64,000 bases of DNA from Croceivirga sp. (GCA_028281025.1 JANQKR010000034.1:135848-199847); one strand, 5' to 3'. Counted from the stretch's first letter, positions 1 to 7,269 are shown. The notes: generated from the letters alone by a model not told the origin. Numbers and translations: made by a program.

Positions 1-23
1 TGGTTCGAGTCCAGTCCCCGCTA
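1..23 (+). tRNA. 3' end of tRNA-fMet (5' part lies before the window)
   Basis: The first 23 bases read as the end of a tRNA: T-loop TTCGAGT (4-10), T-stem 3' arm CCAGT, acceptor 3' strand CCCCGCT and discriminator A23; CCA is not encoded. The longer copy at 2502-2543 adds a CAT anticodon followed by CCC next to the loop, which is typical of initiator tRNA, so I call this tRNA-fMet. A terminator follows directly. The rest of the gene is off the window, so it cannot be told whether this is the intact tRNA or another 3' fragment. Confidence 0.7.
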
Positions 24-32
24 CTACGTCAA

Positions 33-64
33 AAGCTTCATCAAAAAGATGGGGCTTTTTTTGT
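33..64 (+). terminator. Intrinsic terminator after tRNA-fMet
   Basis: AAGCTTCATC (33-42) pairs with GATGGGGCTT (48-57) using two T-G wobbles across a short A loop. A run of T follows. It sits ten bases after the tRNA end and is the natural tRNA terminator. Confidence 0.8.
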
Positions 65-140
65 TGTACCAAGTTGAAGGAAGCCCACTGGACGAGAAGT
101 TTACCCTGAGCGAAGCCGAAGGGAGTCCAGTCCCCGCTAC
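41..140 (+). repeat. Left copy of ~95-bp direct repeat (terminator half + REP-like core + tRNA tail)
   Basis: This unit recurs at 5306-5399. It runs from the right arm of the terminator (AAAAAGATGGGGCTTTTTTT) through a core containing CCCTGAGCGAAG (105-116), a REP-like motif seen in many bacterial genomes, and ends in the tRNA-like tail CCAGTCCCCGCTAC (127-140). The two copies bracket the 5.2-kb accessory stretch. Repeat-mediated insertion or expansion is inferred. Confidence 0.75.
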
Positions 141-163
141 TACATCAAAAGCTTCATCAAAAG
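124..163 (+). repeat. Second copy of tRNA-fMet tail plus terminator arm
   Basis: Bases 124-163 repeat bases 9-48 almost exactly: AGTCCAGTCCCCGCTAC, then TAC(G/A)TCAAAAGCTTCATC. The tRNA 3' end and the first terminator arm have therefore been copied about 115 bp downstream. The right arm is degraded (GGAAGGGGCTTTCG) and lacks a clean T-run. Confidence 0.8.
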
Positions 164-248
164 GAAGGGGCTTTCGTCATTTTAGGGGAATCCATAAAAC
201 AATCGATTGAAAGCAAAAAGGGGTTAATTGCTTAAAACCCATAAGTCT

Positions 249-641
249 ATGGATAATTTTAAGCAGATTTTAAAGGATTACTTACAACTTAAGAGCATAT
301 CTCAAAGTAAACTAGCAAACGTTTTAGGCAATGCTCCTACCACAGTTAACAGTTTTCTTAAACGGGATGCGCCTCCACAATTAAGGACAAGACTCAAGTA
401 CTTCGAGAAGCTCGATGGCTTTGAGGATTTCTATAATAAAGAAATTGGCAATATAATAGAAAGTTATGCCCGTAAGGACAGGATGGTTAAAATTGGTGAA
501 AGCAAGGTAAATTTGAATAGCGGGCTACTGCACCATCCAGAGGAAATGGATGTTTTGGTCGATTTTCTTTTGGTCCACCATAAGAAATTGCTACAAAATG
601 AAAAATATGCAGGCTTTGTGCGGCTAATCACCATAGAATAG
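249..641 (+). CDS. Small helix-turn-helix (XRE-like) protein
   Basis: A 130-aa protein from the ATG at 249; an in-frame TTG at 228 would add seven residues. Residues about 15-45 hold a helix-turn-helix of XRE type (SQSKLANVLGNAPTTVNSFL). The remaining ~85 residues are charged and match no family I recognise. It is the first gene of the island after the tRNA, stands alone, and has its own terminator at 694-717. A DNA-binding regulator is inferred from the fold; the target is unknown. It could be an orphan antitoxin-like protein, but no partner toxin is adjacent. Confidence 0.6.
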   Translation: MDNFKQILKDYLQLKSISQSKLANVLGNAPTTVNSFLKRDAPPQLRTRLKYFEKLDGFEDFYNKEIGNIIESYARKDRMVKIGESKVNLNSGLLHHPEEMDVLVDFLLVHHKKLLQNEKYAGFVRLITIE

Positions 642-693
642 GGACATACAGAGCTGGTCCATGCCGTGGAACGGCTAATTGAAGGGAAAGAGT

Positions 694-718
694 AGCAAAA
701 ACCACTTTGCTTTTTTTA
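694..718 (+). terminator. Intrinsic terminator after the HTH gene
   Basis: AGCAAA (694-699) pairs with TTTGCT (706-711) around AACCAC, followed by seven T. The position 50 bp after the stop codon fits termination of the HTH transcript. Confidence 0.7.
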
Positions 719-850
719 GTTTTTACTTTTTTGTTAATTCCAACCCCATTTTATTGAATTATTGTCAAATAACCCCAATATAATTGGGCATATTTAAAAA
801 TGAAACGAAAAATGAATTGTGTTCACAATAAATTAACATTGGGCGAAAAT

Positions 851-925
851 TAATTTTGTAGCTTTCCTATCGTCAGTAGGGGAAAGCATTGTACACGTTG
901 ATTTTTTTAATTTGAAAAAACGTGT
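851..925 (+). promoter_or_regulatory. Promoter-like box and two dyads before a 42-aa membrane peptide
   Basis: TAATTTTG at 851-858 matches the Bacteroidota -7 consensus TAnnTTTG, though no clear -33 TTTG is seen at the right distance. Just downstream GCTTTCC (861-867) pairs with GGAAAGC (881-887). A second dyad, ACACGTT (893-899) with AACGTGT (919-925), ends five bases before the ATG at 930. The leader would be strongly folded and could occlude the start. Confidence 0.4.
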
Positions 926-929
926 GCCT

Positions 930-1058
930 ATGAAAACTCCATCCACCTCCGACTGGCTAAGATTAATAGCCGCCATCCTCATTTTTATCGCCGCATTGAT
1001 AGCCCTAATGATTAAAATTGCAGAGGCCTATGCACTAAATCATCAATTGGGGCAATAA
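930..1058 (+). CDS. 42-aa single-pass membrane peptide
   Basis: ATG at 930 to TAA at 1056-1058. The product has a short polar start (MKTPSTSDWLR), a hydrophobic helix (about residues 12-28, rich in I, A and L) and a polar tail ending HQLGQ. Single-pass hydrophobic peptides of 25-60 aa are often type I toxins or small membrane regulators; no function can be assigned from sequence alone. Support for it being real comes from the ATG, the compact open frame, the upstream -7-like box and the folded leader. The overlap of none of its neighbours is also consistent. Confidence is limited by length. Confidence 0.4.
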   Translation: MKTPSTSDWLRLIAAILIFIAALIALMIKIAEAYALNHQLGQ

Positions 1059-1207
1059 TGCCTACAGCAAAAGTATTGAAGGGACATACCCCGTGTTTAG
1101 CCGATTTAACATACCATTGATCGATCTACACAACATTTATTCGTATATTATTTTGCGTATGTCATATATTCGTATATAATTTCTTACAGAAAGCTAACCA
1201 AAAGATT

Positions 1208-1408
1208 ATGAGGGCTTTAGTTGTTATTTTTTTTCTGGTAGTACTGGCTGGGTGTTCAACTTCCAAAAGTGCGGTAGCGCAAGAAGTAATGATTGATAAT
1301 TCTTCTATCACCTACAGGAATTTTGACGCAAAAAAGGCCAGCTTGGTCCATACCGTTAGTGTTGTTAACGACTCACTTTCGACAGTAATTCGGAGAGATA
1401 ATCGCTAG
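1208..1408 (+). CDS. Small lipoprotein, 66 aa
   Basis: The N-terminus has a lipoprotein signal: a hydrophobic stretch followed by lipobox LAGC with Cys16. The mature part is about 50 residues and matches no family I know. The last 44 bases overlap, tail to tail, the 3' end of the protease gene on the other strand, so its C-terminus (VIRRDNR) may be fortuitous. It could be a real small surface protein or a truncated one. Confidence 0.4.
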   Translation: MRALVVIFFLVVLAGCSTSKSAVAQEVMIDNSSITYRNFDAKKASLVHTVSVVNDSLSTVIRRDNR

Positions 1409-2222
1409 AAATCACCCCAGATATTCCAATACTATTATAAGAAGCTGATTTAAAAAGGATTTCCATTTGATCGTTCAAACCAATTCTATTATCGTTTTTT
1501 CTTTTTAGGTTACGATAGAAATTGTATACCTGTGAAGCTTCGTTACCAGCGGGGTTCAAAATAAAACTGGCAATACCTATAACCCTATCTTCTTCAGGAG
1601 TTCTCCCTATTTTTATGACTGGCCCCCCAGAATTGCCCTTGTTACTTGTCATATCGACCCAAGCTACGTTTCTATCATAATGCCCTAACAATTCCCCTGT
1701 AGATTTATATAATGGAATTTTTTGAATCCATTTAGAGGATAGAAGCCCTTTTGAAATAATCCTATTATTGATCGAAACCGGAAAGCCTGCTGTATATACT
1801 TCATCGCCATCATTAACATCATCCCATTTTCCCAACCGAAGTGGCCTATATTCAAACTCCGGTTTGGTCTCTAATTTTAGCATTACAAAATCATATGCCT
1901 GGGAATCATCATAACCAGTTTGATCCAACAATTGGTGATTAAAAATACCTACTTCCACTTTTTCTCCATTATTGAATATGGCGTACATATGTCTAATTCG
2001 CACACGACCCAATGAATCCGTGTACTTTAAAGGTTCAATTACATGCCTACAAGTCGCTAGCCATCCGTCATCCCTTATCATAAAGCCGGTACCACTGCTA
2101 ATTGTGTCCAACTCTATCTTCACTATCGATTTATTAAGCATTTCAATCCTTTCTTTACCAAGAGATTGAGAATAGGAAGTTGAGTAAAAAAGAAATATAA
2201 GCGCTAGTAAAAATTTAATCAT
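1365..2222 (-). CDS. Secreted trypsin-like serine protease
   Basis: A 285-aa protein with a signal peptide (residues 1-19, ending YSQS) and a chymotrypsin-fold domain. The catalytic triad is visible: His60 in TCRHV, Asp111 in AYDFVMLKL, and Ser198 in NKGNSGGPV, whose spacing fits the S1/S1C (DegP-like) class. No PDZ domain follows, so it is a stand-alone protease of the S1C-like type. It should act in the periplasm or outside the cell. It is the last gene before the tRNA fragment at 2502 and faces the small lipoprotein, whose end it overlaps. The substrate is unknown. Confidence 0.8.
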   Translation of the reverse strand: MIKFLLALIFLFYSTSYSQSLGKERIEMLNKSIVKIELDTISSGTGFMIRDDGWLATCRHVIEPLKYTDSLGRVRIRHMYAIFNNGEKVEVGIFNHQLLDQTGYDDSQAYDFVMLKLETKPEFEYRPLRLGKWDDVNDGDEVYTAGFPVSINNRIISKGLLSSKWIQKIPLYKSTGELLGHYDRNVAWVDMTSNKGNSGGPVIKIGRTPEEDRVIGIASFILNPAGNEASQVYNFYRNLKRKNDNRIGLNDQMEILFKSASYNSIGISGVISSDYLSELLSKVSR

Positions 2223-2501
2223 AAGGATAAAAGTAGCAAACCCTCAAAGGCCTTCGTATTCCATAGATTTTCAGTTATTAACATCTTAATCCACAGAGTA
2301 TTACTATTAGGAATCCAACCATTCATAGTCCTGTATTTCATATGGTTTCATGAAGGTTAAAAGAAGTTCTCCCTTAGGTATAGTTTTTTGTATTTTTAAA
2401 TACCCTCAAAAGTACCCAAACTTGTTTTGGTCCTACTTTTTAAAAATTACTAACTATCTAATTACCAATTACTTTGAAAAAGGTCAAAACTACTATCCTT
2501 A
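2223..2501. other. Non-coding junction next to tRNA fragment
   Basis: No gene is seen in this AT-rich stretch. It contains close direct repeats TACCCTCAAA (2401-2410) and TACCCAAA (2413-2420), with a further half (ACTTGTTTTGGTCC) beyond. Short repeats beside a tRNA fragment are reminiscent of tyrosine-integrase arm sites, but that is only a suggestion. Confidence 0.3.
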
Positions 2502-2543
2502 CTCATAACCCGAAGGTCGCTGGTTCGAGTCCAGTCCCCGCTA
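2502..2543 (+). other. tRNA-fMet 3'-half fragment (attachment-site remnant)
   Basis: Starts exactly at the anticodon loop CTCATAA (2502-2508), then stem CCCGA, variable region, T-arm GCTGG-TTCGAGT-CCAGT, acceptor strand CCCCGCT and A2543. Bases 2521-2544 are identical to 1-24. The sequence 5' of the loop (CCTTA) cannot pair with CCCGA and there is no D-arm, so this is not a working tRNA. Displaced 3' halves beginning in the anticodon loop are the classic trace of tyrosine-recombinase integration. CCC beside the loop identifies initiator tRNA. Confidence 0.8.
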
Positions 2544-2549
2544 CAAGGA

Positions 2550-2582
2550 AAGCCATCAACAAAAGTTGGTGGCTTTTTCTTT
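2550..2582 (+). terminator. Intrinsic terminator after the tRNA fragment
   Basis: AGCCATCAAC (2551-2560), loop AAAA, GTTGGTGGCT (2565-2574), then a T-rich run. The stem pairs throughout with G-T wobbles. It resembles the original tRNA terminator position, and also lies downstream of the 2629 gene on the minus strand. Confidence 0.75.
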
Positions 2583-2628
2583 TTGAAGAAGCAAAGGCCA
2601 CTTTGGCCCAGATTGCGCATAGCCAATA

Positions 2629-3615
2629 CTAGTCACAGGCATTTCGTAGTTTTTCCATTGTTTGCTTCTCATTTTTTGCCAGTTCAATGAAAGTTTCGGA
2701 AGCTTTGTTCAGGTATTTTTCATCTTTTGTTTCTCCAATTTTCAAGAATAAGGTTGAAATTTCATTCCATTGCTTTGCGTGTTCCCTGAATTCCAAATAT
2801 CCGCTGTTCAGTTCTTCCATTCCCGTTAATTCGTAGGCCTCTTTTAAAAAATCCCGATACAGATTTCTAAACAATGCGCCGCCCGTGCCAGCCCGTTCCA
2901 TTAACATTGCCGAAGTCTGAAATTCGTTTTGCACATCATCACTTTCCTTGAACCATTTTTTAATTTCAGACGCCGTCTTTTCCATGCCTTTATAGCCCAG
3001 GTTTTTTATGGGGGGATTGAGAAAGTCCGTTGCATTATTGTAAATGGCCTTTTTGATTATTGGCTTGAGATTTGGCAATTTTTTGATTTGTTCTATCGTA
3101 AAACTTAAATTCCTGGAAGACATTGGTCCTTTTTCATTCCGTGCCAATTCAAGATTTTTTAAAGTCGTTTGTACCAGTCCACCTTGTTGGTCCGTATCGT
3201 TCAAGTAAGCGTAGGTATCATCATATCCATAAATGGTCACATAATGCCCTGCAAAATGAATTTTGTTGGTAAAATAATCCAAATGGTAGCAATCCAATTT
3301 CAGCCCGACAGCTTTCCCGTTAGCAAGGGGTACTTCGATATTTTGCCAAGCCTTCCTTAAAGAGGACGTCTCTTTTGATTCCAATTTTAAATGTAGATTA
3401 CGACAAATATTTTCGGTTAGCTTATCTGTTTTGATACGTCCACCGATAAATGGAAAATCCATTAGTTTCATATTCCAGAATATGTAGCCCAATCCTTCCC
3501 CTATTCCAAAAAGCATTGGTTCGGACAGTTCAATTCCTATTTGTTTTAAAAGACTTCCCGTTGCCGTGGTTTCGCAATGTTGTCCTTTAAAGGGTTCAAA
3601 ATCGGCTATTTTCAT
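2629..3615 (-). CDS. BtrH N-terminal / DUF4872 domain protein
   Basis: About 328 aa from the ATG at 3615 (start MKIADFEPF); an upstream ATG at 3636 adds seven residues. The opening FEPFKGQHCETTATGSLL, with Cys followed by an amphipathic helix, and the later GHYVTIYGYDD with His and LNDTD match the BtrH N-terminal domain (papain/C39-like fold), with a DUF4872 region after it. BtrH itself is an acyltransferase in butirosin synthesis; homologues are scattered in peptide and lipid modification clusters. No partner synthetase or carrier protein lies nearby, so the substrate is unknown. It overlaps the end of the broken gene upstream by about 20 bp. Confidence 0.65.
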   Translation of the reverse strand: MKIADFEPFKGQHCETTATGSLLKQIGIELSEPMLFGIGEGLGYIFWNMKLMDFPFIGGRIKTDKLTENICRNLHLKLESKETSSLRKAWQNIEVPLANGKAVGLKLDCYHLDYFTNKIHFAGHYVTIYGYDDTYAYLNDTDQQGGLVQTTLKNLELARNEKGPMSSRNLSFTIEQIKKLPNLKPIIKKAIYNNATDFLNPPIKNLGYKGMEKTASEIKKWFKESDDVQNEFQTSAMLMERAGTGGALFRNLYRDFLKEAYELTGMEELNSGYLEFREHAKQWNEISTLFLKIGETKDEKYLNKASETFIELAKNEKQTMEKLRNACD

Positions 3616-4118
3616 ATGCGTTGCTTTTGTAGACACCCATTATTGTAGTTGCTTTGTATTGTTTTGTCAATGTGTATTTATCTCCATTGTTTTTGGTCAA
3701 AATGAGCATGCTTCCATTCAAACTATGATTCCATTCTTCATTTAAAGTCAAAGTCCAATCAAAATCGGCAATCCAAAAACATTCATCAGTGATCGCAATT
3801 GAATTGTTTAAAATGGAACAACTTCGGCTACAAATTGCAGGGAATACCCCTGTGTCACTTTCTCCAGAATACATACCATAGTTTAAATTTAGCGTTACCT
3901 TGGAAGTATTTCCGTCGCGTTCAAAAATTCCGGTGTACGCTCCATCAATATCAGGTCCAATAGTATCGTCATCGTTGTTAAAAAAAATACCTGTTCCAAA
4001 CGTGTTCGTCCTATCCCTTTATTGGGGTATATATGGAGTAAATCTGCCTGTGTTTTTTCTTTGTCAGAACGAAAACCGCTGTCGATTGATGTATCATAAT
4101 ATCGAAGCTTGTTCCTAT
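3596..4118 (-). pseudogene. Broken gene for a small secreted/surface protein
   Basis: The only ATG-started frame is 92 aa (3596-3874), but the same frame stays open upstream to about 4014 with protein-like sequence (DDDTIGPDIDGAYTGIFERD) and no start. Further upstream, a second frame reads YYDTSIDSGFRSDKEKTQ up to about 4118 and runs on to NKGIGRT, which joins well to the first frame through one frameshift near 4000. A stop precedes it and no signal peptide is found. I read this as a frameshifted, 5'-truncated gene. The family is not recognised; the repeated beta-strand pattern suggests a lipocalin/META-like fold. Confidence 0.5.
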
Positions 4119-4162
4119 ATATCTAAGTTAGCCCATCCAAGGGGGACTTCTTTTTACATATG

Positions 4163-4753
4163 TTAAAAAGCGTCTTTTTTTTGCTTCCCCGCCCGGATTC
4201 GACTTAGACTTACCTGACTGATTCCCAAGTAGGACGCAATCCCTCCCAGAGAAGCACGTTGCAGGATTTGTGGGTACATTTCCAGTAACCTGTGATAGCG
4301 TTCAGAGGCATCCTTTATTCTGAGATTCTCATAATGATTGGTCAATTTCACAAATTCATACTGCTGCAATTGAGTGCCCCAAAATGCCCATTTGTGATTT
4401 TTTTCAAAAAGGCGGTTTAAATCATCCAGTGAAATACTTAACAATGTGGTATCCTCTTCCAGCACTTCTATATTGGCCTTGCTTGGCTCCTTTGTAAAGA
4501 AGCTTGTAACATCCGTGAAGAAGGAATGCTCAAATTCATACCATAAGACTTTACTGTCTTCAGTATCTAGAAACGAACGGACAAGACCTTGGCAATTGAA
4601 ATATAACAGTCGGCAGATTTGGCCCGTTTTTAAGAGCAACTCATGTTTGGCATGGATGCTTAAGTGGAAGGAATCTTCTGCCTCCAGGACGTCTTTTTCA
4701 CTTAAAATAGCATACCGGGGTATTTGGTTGAGGAAATGTTGCTTTGTTTTCAT
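4163..4753 (-). CDS. Crp/Fnr-family transcriptional regulator
   Basis: About 196 aa from the ATG at 4753 (MKTKQHFLNQ); the 4816 start would run into the GNAT gene end. Residues 20-130 form a cyclic-nucleotide-binding-type beta-roll (LLLKTGQICRLLYFNCQGLV, LWYEFEHSFF), and a C-terminal HTH (ASLGGIASYLGISQVSLSRI) binds DNA. Flavobacterial members of this group usually lack cAMP-binding residues and sense unknown ligands. It lies 20 bp after the acetyltransferase gene on the same strand and is probably co-transcribed with it. Confidence 0.8.
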   Translation of the reverse strand: MKTKQHFLNQIPRYAILSEKDVLEAEDSFHLSIHAKHELLLKTGQICRLLYFNCQGLVRSFLDTEDSKVLWYEFEHSFFTDVTSFFTKEPSKANIEVLEEDTTLLSISLDDLNRLFEKNHKWAFWGTQLQQYEFVKLTNHYENLRIKDASERYHRLLEMYPQILQRASLGGIASYLGISQVSLSRIRAGKQKKDAF

Positions 4754-4772
4754 CGTTGGGCAAAAGTGATTT

Positions 4773-5162
4773 TTATTTTTCCATTGTGATCGTACCCACC
4801 ACCTTCTTAAATCCAAACTTTTTATAAAATCCCTCCAAATCAGGTTTGGTGTTTAGAAATATCCCTTCTATTCCTGTTAGCTGTTTCAATAGGTTTTCAA
4901 CGATAACCTTTCCAAGTCCCAACTTTTGATACGAATTGTCCACAATGACGTCATCAATTAAAGCGCGATAAACTCCGTCTGAAATGGCTCTTCCGAAACC
5001 GATCAATTCCGAGTTTTCCCGAATGGTTACAAAGACGGTCAGATGTTCAAGCATTCGCTTGATCTCCGGTTTTTTTCTTTTGGCTGCCCAAGTTGTCTGG
5101 GCAAAGAGCTTTTGTAACTCCTTCTCTGACGGTACTTCCGTTGTGCTAATGGTAAACTTCAC
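4773..5162 (-). CDS. GNAT-family N-acetyltransferase
   Basis: About 130 aa. The best start is GTG at 5162 (MKFTISTTEVPSEKE), which fits relatives; a TTG at 5174 is the only other choice and there is no upstream ATG before a stop. Motif A is clear: LIDDVIVDNSYQKLGLGKVI, with acetyl-CoA-binding QKLGLGK, and the C-terminal FYKKFGFKKV is the usual motif B end. Substrate unknown. First gene of a two-gene unit with the Crp-like regulator. Confidence 0.8.
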   Translation of the reverse strand: MKFTISTTEVPSEKELQKLFAQTTWAAKRKKPEIKRMLEHLTVFVTIRENSELIGFGRAISDGVYRALIDDVIVDNSYQKLGLGKVIVENLLKQLTGIEGIFLNTKPDLEGFYKKFGFKKVVGTITMEK

Positions 5163-5305
5163 GGTTGGGCTCAAGTATTTTGTTGATGTTTTGGCGAAAC
5201 CGTATTACCAGGAGGTTTCTTTGTATTAAAATCATTGTTTCGGGTCATCCAGTATTCAAATTTCGGCATTCAGTTTAAATTCTCTGAACATATGTTTTGC
5301 CTTAA

Positions 5306-5399
5306 CAAAAAGATGGGCTTTTTTTCCACTGGCTTAAAGGAAGCCTACTGGATGAGAAGTTTGCCCTGAGCGAAGTCCAAGGTAGCCAGTCCCCGCTAC
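5306..5399 (+). repeat. Right copy of ~95-bp direct repeat ending in tRNA tail
   Basis: Matches 41-140: AAAAAGATGGGCTTTTTTT, then AGGAAGCC(T)ACTGGA, GAGAAGTTTGCCCTGAGCGA and the tRNA-like tail CCAGTCCCCGCTAC (5386-5399). It marks the far border of the tRNA-associated accessory region. It is more diverged from the tRNA than the left copy, suggesting it is the older trace. Confidence 0.75.
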
Positions 5400-5455
5400 C
5401 AGCAAATACAAGGGTTCTCAAAACTGAGAGTCCTACGCTATTGGTCTGGGCCAAT

Positions 5456-5487
5456 AAAAAAACCTCCATTTAAAGGAGGTTTTTCAC
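5456..5487. terminator. Bidirectional terminator
   Basis: AAAACCTCC (ending 5467) pairs with GGAGGTTTT (5475-5483) with A and T runs on both sides. It lies 15 bp after the stop codon of the hydrolase gene on the minus strand and would also stop transcription coming from the island. Confidence 0.8.
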
Positions 5488-5500
5488 TTAGCATTCGAGA

Positions 5501-7102
5501 TTAATGGTTAACCAACCAATCCCTTAAGGGTTTCCATGCGACTTCTGCGGCATCATTGGCCATAAATAGGTCGGCATGGCCATAATCCAGTATACGAGGG
5601 CCGTTGGGTAATTTGGTTACAATCTCAACACTTACATCGGAACTCCCTGTGAGCATGGCGGAAAATACCCCATCACTGCCATATCCACCTTGAGCACCTA
5701 GATACAATACGGGCACCTTTATTTTACCTAGTTCCGCAATTGTATTTTCACGGTTTTCAGGACAAACCCGTTTAAAGCCTTCCGCAGTGATGTATGTGGG
5801 CATGTAAGGCGCCAAAGATAGCAACAGCTTAAACCATCGCTCCTCCTCGGTGTAGGTTAGTCCAGTGGGTATTTGTCCGTTAAACTGGCCCCCAAGAAAA
5901 TGCCAATCCGGGCCATTGGGTTGTGGTCCCGAGGCGGCGGCCAAAGCAAATTGATAATTGCTCAAACCAGGGGCAAATGGTGAATCGCCTTCCGGATTAT
6001 CAAGAGCCGCTTGACCCACGGTGATAAAACCGACGCCATTGGCATTTTGATATTCCCCATTCGCGTGCGCCGTTTCGGACATTTCAGATAGGGAGCAAGT
6101 ACCCGCAGCAAACGGGCTATCATTTTGCTCGAACACCATAACAAAGTCCGTTGGGATTATGCCTTTAATATCCCTTAAAATACGATGCTGTTGCGTTTCC
6201 CTTATTGCAGCATTATACGTTAGTCCCGCACCGTAACTAAAACCTAATAGGTTCATTCGTCCGAAACCTTGTCTGGTCAATCCTCGAACCAATCTGGCAA
6301 TGGCCATAGATTTTAACACATGCCCTGTATCTTTTGTGATCCCCCAATTTTGGAAGGAAGAAAAATCCGTGGTTTCCAGGGGAACCAGGGTCCAACCCAG
6401 GTCAATACCCCAAACATCGATGTTATTTGAAGCCAGGTAAAAAGGAGAGGAATTGTGAGCATCCGGATTTTCTACCCCGGGGCGTAAAAAAATATCATCA
6501 AAATCTTGCGATGAACCGTGTATCATGAATACGTTGCCTTCAGTTCTAATGGGTCTATACTTTCGGGATTCCCGTACCACTCTGTGGATACGCACCACAT
6601 CATACGGCCCATGGCCCATACGTACCATAATCTGGTAGTGAGCGATGTTCACAGAAAGTGAAGACCGTGTAATTTCCAAAATGCGACAACTTCTGTTGCT
6701 TTTATTGGTTTTTTCACTCCCACTGATATCTAATGGAAAATTGGATGTGGTTTTGGTACTGATTGCAATTTGTTCACCGTCAAAGCCGGCCAAGGAAAAG
6801 AAAGCGTCTTTTGAATTTTTTAGATGTTGCGTTTTTTGGGCATCGCTATCTTCAAAAAATATCAAATCCCCTTCAGCAGCTTGTTGCAGTGCTTCATTTA
6901 AATCCTCTTGGTTTTGTGTTAAGATGATGGATTCAAACGAAAGGTCCTCGATAAAGTTTACCCATTCACCATCTTGAGCTCCAGAATCGATCGTAATATA
7001 ATCCTGTTCGTCGTTGTCATGGCATCCGATTGCTATGATCATGGCTATTCCTATCAAAATTAAGGACGTAAATTTCCTGGAAAACAATTTTTGAGTTTTC
7101 AT
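5501..7102 (-). CDS. Lipoprotein alpha/beta hydrolase
   Basis: 533 aa. A lipoprotein signal ends in IAIGC (Cys27), so it is membrane-anchored, probably on the outer membrane. After a ~110-residue unique N-terminal part the alpha/beta-hydrolase core starts: oxyanion segment FMIHGSS (192-198), nucleophile elbow LLGFSYGAG with Ser289, and a C-terminal GHADLF with His near 509. The acid is probably the Asp/Glu in the preceding strand. The architecture fits secreted esterases/lipases; the substrate is not evident. Its upstream neighbour on the same strand is the AraC-TPR regulator, and two palindromes lie between them. Confidence 0.75.
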   Translation of the reverse strand: MKTQKLFSRKFTSLILIGIAMIIAIGCHDNDEQDYITIDSGAQDGEWVNFIEDLSFESIILTQNQEDLNEALQQAAEGDLIFFEDSDAQKTQHLKNSKDAFFSLAGFDGEQIAISTKTTSNFPLDISGSEKTNKSNRSCRILEITRSSLSVNIAHYQIMVRMGHGPYDVVRIHRVVRESRKYRPIRTEGNVFMIHGSSQDFDDIFLRPGVENPDAHNSSPFYLASNNIDVWGIDLGWTLVPLETTDFSSFQNWGITKDTGHVLKSMAIARLVRGLTRQGFGRMNLLGFSYGAGLTYNAAIRETQQHRILRDIKGIIPTDFVMVFEQNDSPFAAGTCSLSEMSETAHANGEYQNANGVGFITVGQAALDNPEGDSPFAPGLSNYQFALAAASGPQPNGPDWHFLGGQFNGQIPTGLTYTEEERWFKLLLSLAPYMPTYITAEGFKRVCPENRENTIAELGKIKVPVLYLGAQGGYGSDGVFSAMLTGSSDVSVEIVTKLPNGPRILDYGHADLFMANDAAEVAWKPLRDWLVNH

Positions 7103-7150
7103 AATTAATTGACTTTAAGGTCTATACGACCCGATTAAACATTAGAAAAA

Positions 7151-7178
7151 TGATTGGCCAATCACTAAGCGAACGCTT
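7151..7178. promoter_or_regulatory. Two adjacent palindromes before the hydrolase gene
   Basis: TGATTGGCCAATCA (7151-7164) is a perfect 14-bp palindrome; three bases on, AAGCGAACGCTT (7167-7178) is an inverted repeat of AAGCG. They sit about 50-75 bp before the hydrolase start in a 167-bp gap and look like operator sites, possibly for the AraC-TPR protein encoded just upstream. This is inference. Confidence 0.4.
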
Positions 7179-7269
7179 GTACCAAAGTTCTGGAAAAGCC
7201 CATTAAACCAATTTTGATTATGTAGTGATTACTTCAAATTTTGGTTTCGACTATGTTGAATTTTTTAAA

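Noticed and set aside
2430-2543. A complete tRNA-Met gene at 2470-2543
   Set aside because: No D-arm or acceptor 5' strand exists and the bases before the anticodon loop cannot pair with CCCGA.
4754-4816. Longer start for the Crp-like regulator
   Set aside because: It would overlap the GNAT gene end and adds a tryptophan/arginine-rich leader not expected in the family.
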